NCBI RefSeq assembly: GCF_019966535.1
Contig: NZ_JAIMID010000026.1
Span: 1-61,196 of the forward strand
Length of the DNA: 61,196 bases
Direction of reading: 5' to 3'
DNA from: Mesobacterium pallidum
GTDB taxonomy: Bacteria > Pseudomonadota > Alphaproteobacteria > Rhodobacterales > Rhodobacteraceae
The notes below the pieces were generated by a model. It saw nothing but the letters and a program-made list of their open reading frames with translations. It had not been told where the DNA came from and made no database searches. Shown here piece after piece: positions 22,582 through 31,211 of this stretch (position 1 is the stretch's first letter; each line of letters opens with the position of its first letter). Both the position numbers and the translations under genes were made by a program.

Positions 22582-23364
22582 TTGGAACCCCTCTCCCCCA
22601 TAGCGCTTGGCTTTCTTGGAAGCCTGGCCGCCGGATCGCTGACCGCGGTCGGGGCGGTCCCCGTTCTTTTTGGGCGCATCCCGTCCCGGGCCACGCGCGA
22701 TCTGCTGCTTGGCTTCGCGGCGGGTGTCATGCTCGCGGCTTCGTTCTTCTCGCTGATCATCCCGGCTCTCGACGCAGCTGAAGGACAGTTCGACAACGGT
22801 GCTCTCCCGGCGGCCATCGTATGTGTTGCGATCCTGCTTGGCATGGGCGCGGTCGCTCTGATGAACGAACGGCTACCGCATGAACATTTCAAGACGGGGC
22901 GGGAAGGTCCCGACGCCGCATCGCTGCGGCGCGTCTGGCTTTTCATCATCGCGATCACTATCCACAATTTTCCCGAAGGGCTTGCCGTCGGCGTCGGGTT
23001 CGGGGCTGACGGTTTGTCGGGCGGGTTGCCACTTGCGATCGGTATTGGATTACAGAATGCCCCCGAAGGTCTGGCGGTGGCGGTTTCGTTGCTCGGCGAG
23101 GGCTATTCCAGGCTTCGCGCCTGGGGCATCGCCGCTCTGACCGGTCTCGTCGAGCCCGTCGGTGGACTTCTCGGCGCAGGGATTATCAGTCTTTCGCAAC
23201 CGCTGCTGCCCTGGGGTCTCGCCTTCGCAGCAGGTGCGATGCTCTACGTCATCAGCCACGAGATCATTCCGGAAACCCACCGATCCGGCCATCAGAACAG
23301 GGCGACGCTCGGCCTCGCCGTTGGTCTTGTGATCATGTTGTTCCTCGACGTCTGGCTGGGATAA
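22582..23364 (+). CDS. ZIP-family divalent metal transporter
   Basis: A 260-residue, eight-helix ZIP transporter. Helix IV carries TIHNFPEGLAVGVG and helix V has GLQNAPEGLAVAVSLLGEG, the binuclear metal site of the family. ZIP proteins usually carry Zn, Fe or Mn into the cytoplasm. Its place in a resistance-type operon is therefore notable, and the direction of transport is not proven. The start is TTG at 22582 (LEPLSPIALG), 22 bases after DUF411. Confidence 0.87.
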   Translation: MEPLSPIALGFLGSLAAGSLTAVGAVPVLFGRIPSRATRDLLLGFAAGVMLAASFFSLIIPALDAAEGQFDNGALPAAIVCVAILLGMGAVALMNERLPHEHFKTGREGPDAASLRRVWLFIIAITIHNFPEGLAVGVGFGADGLSGGLPLAIGIGLQNAPEGLAVAVSLLGEGYSRLRAWGIAALTGLVEPVGGLLGAGIISLSQPLLPWGLAFAAGAMLYVISHEIIPETHRSGHQNRATLGLAVGLVIMLFLDVWLG

Positions 23365-23368
23365 GCTG

Positions 23369-23842
23369 ATGAGAACTTGCCTCTTCGTCGGTCTGCTTGC
23401 TGCGCTGATCGCTTTTCTTGTCGATCAGGTGACAAAAGCAATTGTCGTCGCCAACGCGGCAGATTTGAGCGCTGGAATTCCGGTCTTTCCCGGTTTCAAT
23501 CTTATCTATCTGCGCAACGATGGCGTGACGTTCGGACTGCTTGGTGGAGCGCCATGGTGGAGCCTTACGGCGTTGGCCCTAGCTGTCTGCGGCTGGTTAA
23601 CAGTCATGTTGGTACGCACTGCCAACCCGGTTGAGGCTATCGCCTATGGCGCGATTATCGGTGGCGCGCTCGGCAACGTCCTCGACCGCATCCGGTTTCG
23701 GAGTGTGACGGACTTCCTCGATTTCTATGTCGGATCCACGCATTGGCCCGCCTTCAACATGGCGGATGTTTTCGTGGTCAGTGGCGTGGGCCTACTGCTC
23801 ATAGCCCCTTGGTTGAGCGCCAAGTTGAAAACAGGCACATGA
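23369..23842 (+). CDS. lspA: Lipoprotein signal peptidase LspA (first copy)
   Basis: A 157-residue membrane aspartyl peptidase that cleaves prolipoproteins before the lipidated Cys. Conserved parts: LVDQVTKA, the NDGVTFGLL region, GGALGNVLDRIRF and the catalytic Asp region VTDFLDFYVG...WPAFNMADVFVVSGV. It overlaps Lnt by four bases. LspA-like proteins occur in lead-resistance (pbr) operons, so an accessory copy in a MerR-controlled metal operon fits a known theme. A second copy is at 39437. Confidence 0.92.
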   Translation: MRTCLFVGLLAALIAFLVDQVTKAIVVANAADLSAGIPVFPGFNLIYLRNDGVTFGLLGGAPWWSLTALALAVCGWLTVMLVRTANPVEAIAYGAIIGGALGNVLDRIRFRSVTDFLDFYVGSTHWPAFNMADVFVVSGVGLLLIAPWLSAKLKTGT

Positions 23843-25410
23843 TGGCGGGCTTGCGACCACTGACGGGTCGTGGCCGTTACATTCCCCTGCGATCAGGGAT
23901 TAGCTTTGCAGCGGGCGGTTTAACGGTTTTAACCCTTCCACCATTCTCATGGCTCATCGTTGTTCCAGTCGCCTTCTCAGCACTCTTTCTCGTCCTCCGG
24001 CAGGTTTCGACAGCGCCTGCCTTCTTCATCGGCTGGGTCTTCGGAATGGGCCAGTTCGGGTTTGGAGTTTCCTGGATCGCCGAGAGCTTTTACGTCGATT
24101 CCGAACGTTTCGGTGCCCTTGCGATCCCGGCAGTCGCGGGACTGTCCGCCGGACTGGCCATTTTCCCGGCGATTGCGGCGATGTTATTTGCCACCATCAT
24201 GCAGCGCCGTGCTGTCGGCGACACTACGGCAGGTCTTCTGCTTGCAACCTGCTGGGTTGCCGCAGAATGGCTGCGTGGTCATGTCCTGACAGGGTTTCCC
24301 TGGAACCTTGCCGCTTATGCCCTTGTCGAACACGCCGCTCTGCGCCAACCCGCCGCCTGGGTAGGAAGCTATGGGCTGAGCTTTCTCACGGTCTTTATAG
24401 GGCTGTTGCCCGGTGTGTTGATTGTGGCGGCACCAAACAGACGCGTGCCTGTTCTCGTGCTCTTCGCCGTTGTGGTGATGGGCCTCTGGGGTGGCGGCGC
24501 GCTGCGTTTAGGGACGAATGTGCCTCCGACGGACAGCGCTTTGCGCATCGTCCAAGGCAATGTGCCGCAAGTCGAGAAGTGGGCACCGGGCAGCCGCGAG
24601 CGAACGCTGGAGAAATATTTGGGCTTGTCGGCGCAACCTGGACGCTTCGACCTGTTGCTGTGGCCGGAAACGGCCTTTCCCGGTTTTCTGGACGAGGACG
24701 CCTTGGCGCGTAGGCGGCTATCCACGGTTCTGCCAGACGGCAGGATCCTTTTGACAGGCGTACCTGACCGCGTAGAGGGCGATGGGGGAACCCGATATTT
24801 CAACACGGTTCAAGCCTATGACGGCAGCGGCGAAATTCTGACGGGATATGCAAAACATCATCTTGTTCCGTTCGGGGAATATGTGCCCCTGAGAGGCTGG
24901 CTGCCGATCGAGCGGCTGACCGAAGGTTTGGGTGATTTCACGCCAGGACCAGGGCCACGCACGCTGGCGATCCCGGGTGCGCCTCTGGTCGCGGTGGCGA
25001 TCTGTTACGAAATCATTTTTCCGGGCCAGGTAGTCGATGACCTTTTTCGCCCCGACTGGATTTTCAACGCCACAAATGATGCCTGGTTCGGGACCAGCAT
25101 CGGACCCGAGCAGCACCTCGCCTCCGCGCGCATGCGCGCGGTCGAAGAAGGGCTTCCTGTAGTCCGGGCGGCCAACACCGGGATTTCCGCGATCATCGAC
25201 GCCAAGGGAGAGATCATCGCGCGCCTCGAGACCGGACAAACTGGAGTCATAGATGCCAGCCTGCCGACAGCGCTTGCGCCCACACCTTACGCACGTTTCG
25301 GTGATTGGACATCGCTGGCGCTCATCTGTGCGGTCTGGGCTCTAGCCTTTACCGTCGGATTGGTCAGACGACGTTTCAATTCAGAAAAATCAAAATCGGA
25401 GGAATCGTGA
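23839..25410 (+). CDS. lnt: Apolipoprotein N-acyltransferase Lnt
   Basis: A 523-residue protein with an N-terminal bundle of six membrane helices and a C-terminal nitrilase-fold domain. The catalytic Glu is in LLWPETAFPGF, Lys in TGYAKHHLVPFGEYVPL and Cys in LVAVAICYEIIFP. It adds the third acyl chain to lipoproteins, the step after LspA. The start is ATG at 23839 overlapping the lspA stop; a second ATG follows directly. This is an accessory copy outside the usual chromosomal setting, and it couples lipoprotein maturation to a metal-responsive promoter. Confidence 0.92.
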   Translation: MMAGLRPLTGRGRYIPLRSGISFAAGGLTVLTLPPFSWLIVVPVAFSALFLVLRQVSTAPAFFIGWVFGMGQFGFGVSWIAESFYVDSERFGALAIPAVAGLSAGLAIFPAIAAMLFATIMQRRAVGDTTAGLLLATCWVAAEWLRGHVLTGFPWNLAAYALVEHAALRQPAAWVGSYGLSFLTVFIGLLPGVLIVAAPNRRVPVLVLFAVVVMGLWGGGALRLGTNVPPTDSALRIVQGNVPQVEKWAPGSRERTLEKYLGLSAQPGRFDLLLWPETAFPGFLDEDALARRRLSTVLPDGRILLTGVPDRVEGDGGTRYFNTVQAYDGSGEILTGYAKHHLVPFGEYVPLRGWLPIERLTEGLGDFTPGPGPRTLAIPGAPLVAVAICYEIIFPGQVVDDLFRPDWIFNATNDAWFGTSIGPEQHLASARMRAVEEGLPVVRAANTGISAIIDAKGEIIARLETGQTGVIDASLPTALAPTPYARFGDWTSLALICAVWALAFTVGLVRRRFNSEKSKSEES

Positions 25411-25577
25411 TGCTGGTGCTCGCAGGCTTTGTCGGAGGGGCGCTCTGGGGTGGCTATCTGGCGCAACGGCGGAAAGGGAACCGCCTGGATATACTTCAAT
25501 ACGCGACAAGCTTCGGTATTGCTTTCGGCCTGCTCGCTTTTTTCGCCTCGGTGATCCTCTTGCGCATCACGTCTTGA
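25410..25577 (+). CDS. Small two-helix membrane protein
   Basis: A 55-residue protein with two hydrophobic segments (VLAGFVGGALWGGYLA and SFGIAFGLLAFFASVILL) and a basic loop RRKGNRLD between. The ATG at 25410 shares one base with the lnt stop and has GGAGG seven bases upstream. No family is recognised. It sits between Lnt and the penicillin-acylase-like protein and is presumably translated from the operon. Confidence 0.6.
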   Translation: MLVLAGFVGGALWGGYLAQRRKGNRLDILQYATSFGIAFGLLAFFASVILLRITS

Positions 25578-25601
25578 GATTACTTTGGCACCGGCAACGA
25601 A

Positions 25602-27539
25602 TTGAAACGACTATTCAACATATTACTAGACTTGCTCCTGGCGGTTTTTGCATTAGGACTGACCGTATCCGGTGTCGTCTACTTTCTTTTGCGCGCCTCC
25701 GTCCCCGACTATGACGAGGATTTCAGTGTTGCGGGTATCGAAGGTCCAGTCGATATTCTGCGAGATGCTGCGGCCATACCGCACATTTCTGCAGACTCCG
25801 CTCCGGACGCCTATTTCGCGCTTGGTTTCGTTCACGCTCAGGACAGGCTTGGCCAGTTATTGAGGGCAAGGCGGGCAGCGCAAGCCTTGATGCCACTTGA
25901 CCGGACGATCGAAGTTGAGCCTTCGACAGCCCAAGCGCTCGACGCATATGCCGCAGGTGTCAACGCGTGGCTTGGCCTGGTGTCCGAAGGCGGGCGCGGC
26001 AGAGGCTCACCCGATCTGTTGATCGCGGATGAGAGAATGATCGCAGCCTGGAGACCCGTCGATAGTCTCAGACTTGCCCAAGCGTTTCTGAACGATCTTC
26101 AACCCGAGAGACGGCAGAATGACCTGTCCGGCTTGTCAGATCTACCGATCCCGTCGGATCGACCTCTTTTGCCCGAGCTGTTTGTGACCTCGCCCAAGGT
26201 CAGCCTCGATGCTTGGGCGTTGCCTGGAGACAGAACAGCTACCGGAGCACCAATTCTCGCCGCCGATATACGTGGCCCCTTATCGCTGCCTTCTGAATGG
26301 TACCTGGCGGATATTCAACTCCCGACCGGAGCCGCGATTGGGGCTACATTGCCGGGTGTGCCCTTCATTGTCGTCGGTCGCAGCGAACGCGTCGCTTGGG
26401 CGTTCCGATCTGTGTCCCAGAAAGCCGTTAAAGAGCCAGAGAATCCCACGGCCGCGCAGGCCAGCAATTTTCTGATGATGCTTGACCGTCTGGCGCGGTC
26501 CGCCGATGTGAACGATGCTATGGACGCATGCATGAACCTGTCACCAGCCGGATTGGAGATTCTTGCGATCGACCGAGAAACCCTTGCTCGCTGGCCTGAC
26601 AGGGAGGTCGAAACTCCTTTATCGTTTCGAGACGCCCGTCTGGCTGCTCTTGATGAGCGGCAGCCGATATTCTCGGTCGAGGGCGCGATTACGGTGCAGC
26701 GCGACACGGTCAGCGCTGCCGCGCGGGCGCTTCTTCCTATAATGGCAAAAGAGCTTTGGTTCGTGGGTTCCACAGGTGCTCTCGAAGAGAACCGCGCAGA
26801 TGAGCTTCGCGGCGATATTCTGGATCAACTTGCCCAATGGAATGGCGACATGGATCGCTTTTCACCGGAGCCGCTCGTGTTCTGGGCCTGGGCGCGCGCG
26901 TTGCAAAAGCGAATACTTCAGGATGAATTTCCATCCGCGACGAAGGTCTGGGCCAGGCCAAATGCCGATGTCCTATTTGCGGTGCTTTCAGATCGCGGAG
27001 GGAGCGCAATCTGGTGCGACATCCGCCCGTCCACCCGCATCGAGACCTGCCAGGATCAGGTTCGTGCGGCCTTGGATGATGCCATCGGCTGGCTTGTCGA
27101 CCGCTACGGACCCGATCCGTCCGCTTGGGTCTGGGGCGAAGCACACGCTTTGAATATGGGGTGGGCACCAATCCGATCGAGTGGGATCATCAGCGATCTG
27201 CTGTCTCTCAAAGCCCCATCTTCGGGCGATTCATACACAATGATTGCAACACTGTTTACTTCTGACGATGACCGCCCCTTCGCGCCCAGCGGGGGCACCA
27301 ATTTTCAGGCGGTCATGTCGTTTTCGGAAGAAGCCGGATCCTATTTCATCGCGCCCGCCGGTCAGTCCGGCCACCCGCTCTCACGATTCTATGAGAACCT
27401 TTTTCTCATGTGGATGCAGGGCAAATACCTCGCGATGTCCACTGATCTGTCCTTGGCCCGGGGTGGCGCTGTGGGAACATCCCGACTTTTACCGGCATCT
27501 GTCCAAAGGCCAACAATACAAGATGACAGGAGCCAATGA
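25602..27539 (+). CDS. Penicillin acylase-like Ntn hydrolase
   Basis: A 645-residue, membrane-anchored (helix about 8-30) relative of the penicillin acylase (S45) family. It shows the N-terminal block DILRDAAAIPHISADS...GFVHAQDRLGQ, the central block LPGDRTATGAPILAADI...GATLPGVPFIVVG and the C-terminal FAPSGGTNFQAVM. Family members self-cleave before Ser in a GSNNW-type motif; here that position reads KVSLDAWAL (Ser-201). Ser is kept but the Gly and Asn neighbours are not, so processing is uncertain. The start is TTG at 25602. It may act on acylated or envelope amides, but the substrate is unknown. It overlaps ctaG by four bases. Confidence 0.78.
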   Translation: MKRLFNILLDLLLAVFALGLTVSGVVYFLLRASVPDYDEDFSVAGIEGPVDILRDAAAIPHISADSAPDAYFALGFVHAQDRLGQLLRARRAAQALMPLDRTIEVEPSTAQALDAYAAGVNAWLGLVSEGGRGRGSPDLLIADERMIAAWRPVDSLRLAQAFLNDLQPERRQNDLSGLSDLPIPSDRPLLPELFVTSPKVSLDAWALPGDRTATGAPILAADIRGPLSLPSEWYLADIQLPTGAAIGATLPGVPFIVVGRSERVAWAFRSVSQKAVKEPENPTAAQASNFLMMLDRLARSADVNDAMDACMNLSPAGLEILAIDRETLARWPDREVETPLSFRDARLAALDERQPIFSVEGAITVQRDTVSAAARALLPIMAKELWFVGSTGALEENRADELRGDILDQLAQWNGDMDRFSPEPLVFWAWARALQKRILQDEFPSATKVWARPNADVLFAVLSDRGGSAIWCDIRPSTRIETCQDQVRAALDDAIGWLVDRYGPDPSAWVWGEAHALNMGWAPIRSSGIISDLLSLKAPSSGDSYTMIATLFTSDDDRPFAPSGGTNFQAVMSFSEEAGSYFIAPAGQSGHPLSRFYENLFLMWMQGKYLAMSTDLSLARGGAVGTSRLLPASVQRPTIQDDRSQ

Positions 27540-28528
27540 TCGCCTACTTCCTCCTTTTCGACCCGTTTGGATACGCGATTTCGCCAGTGTCCCTTGTTTC
27601 CGTCAGCTTGGCCGCATGGATCTACATGCGCGGCGTCGCGCGATCCACACGGCTGCGCGGGACGGTTTCCATTTGGCGGCAAGCCCTGTTCTTCGCTGGC
27701 TTGACCTGCATTCTCGCGGCCACGAATGCGCCTCTGGCTTCGTTGGGGCACAGCCTCTTTTCGGCGCATCAAGTGGAGCACCTTCTCCTCCGCCTTGCAG
27801 GACCACTACTCATCGCGGTCACTCAGCCGTGGCGATTATTGCAAGCCGGTTTGAACAGACGGTGGCGTCGATACCTCGGCGCTCTTGGAAAATCTATTAC
27901 TTTGCGGTTCTTGGCACATCCGGTAACCGCCACTGCTGCGCTCATCACGTCGCTCTTTATCTGGCAGATTCCAGTGCTTTACGGACTTGCGCAGCGCATC
28001 GCGGCGATCGAGGTGTTCGCCCATTTTGCGATGGTGCTGGCAGGGATCTGGTATTTCGGCATGCTCTTCGACCCGAGAGATCCCCCTGAGGGCGCGAGGC
28101 GCGGCGCAAGGCTGATCTCTGGTTTTGCGGTGATCGTTTCAAACATTTTTCTGGGTTCCTTGACGACACTCAAAGAGGTGAGCCTCTATGCCTCCTACCA
28201 AACGGCGGGAACCGGGTTGCTCGATCCCCTGTCCGACGAAACCATGGGTGGCTATACGATCTGGGTCCCGTCCTCGATGCTGATGATCGCCGCGATCATT
28301 CTGGTCATGAACGGGTGGAACGCGGCCGAGGTGCGTCGCTGGAATTCACGATATGAGTTGGTGCGAGGCTCGAACTCCGCGGCGCTCGAGTTTCCGGAAA
28401 CGGCCGAAGAATTGCGTCTGAAAGTGGCAAAGCCAAACCGCGACATGGGCCGGACGCTCGCCATAGGCGCCTTGGTCATGTTCTTCATCGTCATGACGAC
28501 GGTGGTGACTATTGTCTATGCGCTTTGA
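27536..28528 (+). CDS. CtaG-type (caa3) cytochrome oxidase assembly membrane protein
   Basis: A 330-residue polytopic protein of the caa3_CtaG family (PF09678 type), not the Cox11 type. About seven to eight membrane helices, with conserved FSAHQVEHLLLRLAGPLLI, HPVTATAALITSLFIWQIP, a His in EVFAHFAMVLAGIWYF and a late motif SSMLMIAAI. Such proteins aid copper loading or export at the inner membrane. Last gene of the operon starting at 17922, agreeing with two SCO proteins and PCuAC. Confidence 0.83.
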   Translation: MIAYFLLFDPFGYAISPVSLVSVSLAAWIYMRGVARSTRLRGTVSIWRQALFFAGLTCILAATNAPLASLGHSLFSAHQVEHLLLRLAGPLLIAVTQPWRLLQAGLNRRWRRYLGALGKSITLRFLAHPVTATAALITSLFIWQIPVLYGLAQRIAAIEVFAHFAMVLAGIWYFGMLFDPRDPPEGARRGARLISGFAVIVSNIFLGSLTTLKEVSLYASYQTAGTGLLDPLSDETMGGYTIWVPSSMLMIAAIILVMNGWNAAEVRRWNSRYELVRGSNSAALEFPETAEELRLKVAKPNRDMGRTLAIGALVMFFIVMTTVVTIVYAL

Positions 28529-28765
28529 ACAGAGGAGCAAATCAAAGGTTGTACCCACGTCTTTTCCCGCGATCGACATTTTCGCTGCACCGTCGTCGCA
28601 GTCAGAGATTTTGGGCACACTATCTCGGGCTGGCCAAGCTCAGAGGACACGAACGATTTTCTGCACTAAAGTTGACCATCAGAACAGACCCACCAGCCTT
28701 TGACTGCTGACGCCGCCGCCTCCTGAGTCTTGCTTTGCTGAATTTCGCGAGAACTTGATGCTGCG
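28529..28765. other. Intergenic region between CtaG and MntR-type genes
   Basis: Convergent gap of 237 bases. Two overlapping short plus-strand frames lack family character and ribosome sites. No clean terminator hairpin is visible. I see nothing else to annotate. Confidence 0.3.
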
Positions 28766-29236
28766 CTATTTGCCGCTCTCAGATTGCAGGAGGGCGTGTT
28801 CGAAGGCCTCCAGCGTGGTCGTGCTGACGTGATGCTCGATCCCCTCCGCATCGCGTTCCGCAGTCTCTTCGTCGATTCCCAGGCTGAGGAGAAACGCGAC
28901 GACGATCCTGTGCCGCCGGCGGCAGGCCTCGGCCAACTCCCGACCGGCATCCGTGAGGAATATCGCGCGGTAAGGTTCCCGCCGCACCAGGCCAGCAGCT
29001 TTGAGTCGCGAGATGTTCTTGGTCACGGTCGGCGGCTTCACTCCAAACCGCTCGGCGATTTCCACCGGCCTTGCCTCTCCGCGCGACTCGATCAGTTCGG
29101 CGATCAGTTCAACGTAATCTTCCGCCATTTCGCTCTCATGTGCCTGACGCACAGTCGCGAAGCCCTCAGCCTGTGCTTCGGGAGCCCTGTCGACAGTTTC
29201 GAACAGTTCACGTTCCTGTGATTGCAGCTTTGTCAT
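28766..29236 (-). CDS. DtxR/MntR-family metal-dependent repressor
   Basis: A 156-residue protein with a winged helix (LIESRGEARPVEIAERFGVKPPTVTKNISRLKAAGLVRREPYRAIFLTDAG) and a DtxR dimerization/metal domain. That domain has the ligand-rich segment RRRHRIVVAFLLSLGIDEETAERDAEGIEHHVS, typical of MntR. It lacks the SH3 domain, as MntR does. Start: ATG at 29236; a TTG 36 bases upstream is an alternative. It is divergent from the peroxidase-ABC operon with a dyad operator between, so it probably represses both when Mn or Fe is ample. Confidence 0.85.
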   Translation of the reverse strand: MTKLQSQERELFETVDRAPEAQAEGFATVRQAHESEMAEDYVELIAELIESRGEARPVEIAERFGVKPPTVTKNISRLKAAGLVRREPYRAIFLTDAGRELAEACRRRHRIVVAFLLSLGIDEETAERDAEGIEHHVSTTTLEAFEHALLQSESGK

Positions 29237-29265
29237 ACTTGGGACTTTGCAAGGAAACTGCGGGA

Positions 29266-29312
29266 TTGACAACTTGTTTGCTTAGGGTAGATAAGTTAGC
29301 CGTGTCTAACTT
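29266..29312 (+). promoter_or_regulatory. Sigma-70 promoter with DtxR/MntR-type dyad operator
   Basis: TTGACA at 29266-29271, 17 bases, then AGATAA at 29289-29294 make a strong promoter toward the di-heme peroxidase gene. The dyad AAGTTAGCCGTGTCTAACTT (29293-29312; perfect 7-base arms around six bases) begins in the -10 box and covers the transcript start. The half-site GTTAG/CTAAC recalls DtxR/IdeR boxes. The neighbouring divergent DtxR-family gene makes it the likely operator. Confidence 0.72.
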
Positions 29313-29330
29313 TGGGATTGGGAGACTGCG

Positions 29331-31211
29331 GTGATTCAGAAATTCCTTGGAGCGTTCATTGCCGCACTCGCAAGTGCGCTCGTCCTGTCCGGACCTGTCG
29401 CTGCGACGCCCGCCAAGGAGGCCCCATGGCTTCCCGAGGCGGCGGCCTACCGGTTGACTCTCTTCCTCGCAAATCTCGAACCGCTGCCCTGGGATGACGT
29501 CGGGACCGCCTGGGCCGAACCCTACCGGGGTTCGGAATTCGCTGTCGGTGCATTGGCATGGCTGAACGGCAGCAGCGACATCGGACCCGCGCCCCTTCTG
29601 GACGCCATAACTCGCGAGGACCGCCAGGCGGTCTTCGCCGAGGCGACGCGGCTGATAGCGCGCAGGATCGACGAGGAACTGGACCGGGCAGTCATGGCCG
29701 ACGATTCTGCACGTGCACAGCAGGCCGTGCGGACAGCTCGAGAACTCTATCGCGCATTCGCTGACGGTATCGCGGCTGCTGACCCCGACGCTTCGAGACG
29801 CATCGGCCTCGCCTGGCTGGAACTCAACAGCAGCACAGGTTCCGCCGGTGTTCTTGGTACTGGTGACACACCCGCGAATCGCGAAACCATGGAAGCCGCG
29901 CGCGGAGTCATCTCCGGCTATCTCGCCGAGAATTACCTCGTTGACGATTTCGCGCCGCGCCGGACGCTGAGCGCGCTGCCGGAAACTTTTGTCCTGAGTG
30001 GCCGCACCATCGAGGTGCCGCCTAGCCTGCCGCCGGGGTCTGACATCTTCGATCAGGATCCGCTGCCGCTGCTCGTGCTCAACTTCGAGGAACAGGGCAT
30101 CGACGAGACCGATCTGCCGCTTGTTGCCTACGGCGACATGCTGTTCGACAGCGCGCAACTCTTTGGAAGCCCGGCGCAGGATCTCGGGATCGCCTGCTCG
30201 ACCTGTCACAACCGCTCGGACGTCAACCAGCGGCTCTTCATCCCCGGCGCCAGCCACCAACCGGGCGCGATCGACGTGGACGGCGCCTTTTTCAACCCGA
30301 TCTTCAATGACAGGCGCGACGACCCGCTCGACATTCCCAGCCTGCGCGGCTTGCGTTTTACCGGTCCCTACGGCCGCGATGGCCGCTTCGCCTCCTTGCG
30401 CGATTTTACCCGCAACGTGGTCGTCAACGAGTTCGGCGGGAAGGAACCGACGCCCTTCATGCTGGACGCTCTCGTCGCCTACATGCTCGAATTCGACTTC
30501 CTGCCGAATTCCATGCTGACGACTGATGGCCGTCTGACCGATACGACCCAAGAGGCCGCCCGGCGCGGCGAGGAGATCTTCAATACGCCCTTCGCCCGGC
30601 TCGGCGGTCGGTCCTGCGCCAGTTGCCACGTGCCAGACGCGAACTTCCTCGACCGGCAGGCCCACGACATCGGCTCAGTAGCGCCGGGCTACGAGGGGGC
30701 CCGCGCCGGTGCGCTGGACACGCCCACGCTGCTCGGCACGGCCTATACCGCCCCCTATTTCCACGACGGGTCATTGCCGACGTTGGCCGCCGTCGTGGAC
30801 TGGTTCGACGAGACGAAATCGCTTGGGCTTACCGAGGAAGACCGCGCCGACCTAACCGCCTATCTCGAGACCGTTGGCGCGGCAGACGAGCCCTATGAGG
30901 CCTTCGACACCGAGAACACCGCTTTCCGGCTGGCATTCGCCGAACTGACGACCTTCGCCTCGACAATCGATACGCTACTGCCGCGGCGGGACGCAGAGCA
31001 TATCCTGCTGCTGACCGACACCGTGGCTGCGGACCTTTCGGCCGACGCCAGCACCATGTCGAACCTCCCCGCCCGGCCCGAGGTCTATGCGCTGGCCGAG
31101 CGGCTGGCCGCGGTCGGCGCCGCCGTCCGCGTGGAAGACTGGGAGGCCGCTGAAGCAAGCTGGACCGCGTTCAAGTCCGAAGCCGACGCAATCGAAGAGA
31201 GGGCATTCTGA
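29331..31211 (+). CDS. Di-heme cytochrome c peroxidase/MauG-family protein with extra helical ends
   Basis: A 626-residue periplasmic protein with a signal peptide ending near PVAATPA. The CcP/MauG core holds two heme motifs, CSTCH (Cys-289) and CASCH (Cys-429). It also has the family segments DIPSLRGLRFTGPYGRDGRF and DTPTLLGTAYTAPYFHDGSLPTL. About 230 residues before the core and 90 after it are helical, Ala/Arg-rich and not part of standard peroxidases (usually about 330-400 residues). It starts with GTG at 29331 and shares one base with the PhnD-like gene. A role in oxidizing a metal or ligand before uptake is inferred from the operon. Confidence 0.85.
   Translation: MIQKFLGAFIAALASALVLSGPVAATPAKEAPWLPEAAAYRLTLFLANLEPLPWDDVGTAWAEPYRGSEFAVGALAWLNGSSDIGPAPLLDAITREDRQAVFAEATRLIARRIDEELDRAVMADDSARAQQAVRTARELYRAFADGIAAADPDASRRIGLAWLELNSSTGSAGVLGTGDTPANRETMEAARGVISGYLAENYLVDDFAPRRTLSALPETFVLSGRTIEVPPSLPPGSDIFDQDPLPLLVLNFEEQGIDETDLPLVAYGDMLFDSAQLFGSPAQDLGIACSTCHNRSDVNQRLFIPGASHQPGAIDVDGAFFNPIFNDRRDDPLDIPSLRGLRFTGPYGRDGRFASLRDFTRNVVVNEFGGKEPTPFMLDALVAYMLEFDFLPNSMLTTDGRLTDTTQEAARRGEEIFNTPFARLGGRSCASCHVPDANFLDRQAHDIGSVAPGYEGARAGALDTPTLLGTAYTAPYFHDGSLPTLAAVVDWFDETKSLGLTEEDRADLTAYLETVGAADEPYEAFDTENTAFRLAFAELTTFASTIDTLLPRRDAEHILLLTDTVAADLSADASTMSNLPARPEVYALAERLAAVGAAVRVEDWEAAEASWTAFKSEADAIEERAF

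Noticed and set aside
28512..28710. Two overlapping short frames after ctaG
   Set aside because: No ribosome site and no similarity that I can recognise; treated as intergenic.
29208..30665. Minus-strand frame of 485 codons opposite the di-heme protein gene
   Set aside because: The two CxxCH motifs and signal peptide are on the plus strand; the antisense frame has no domain.
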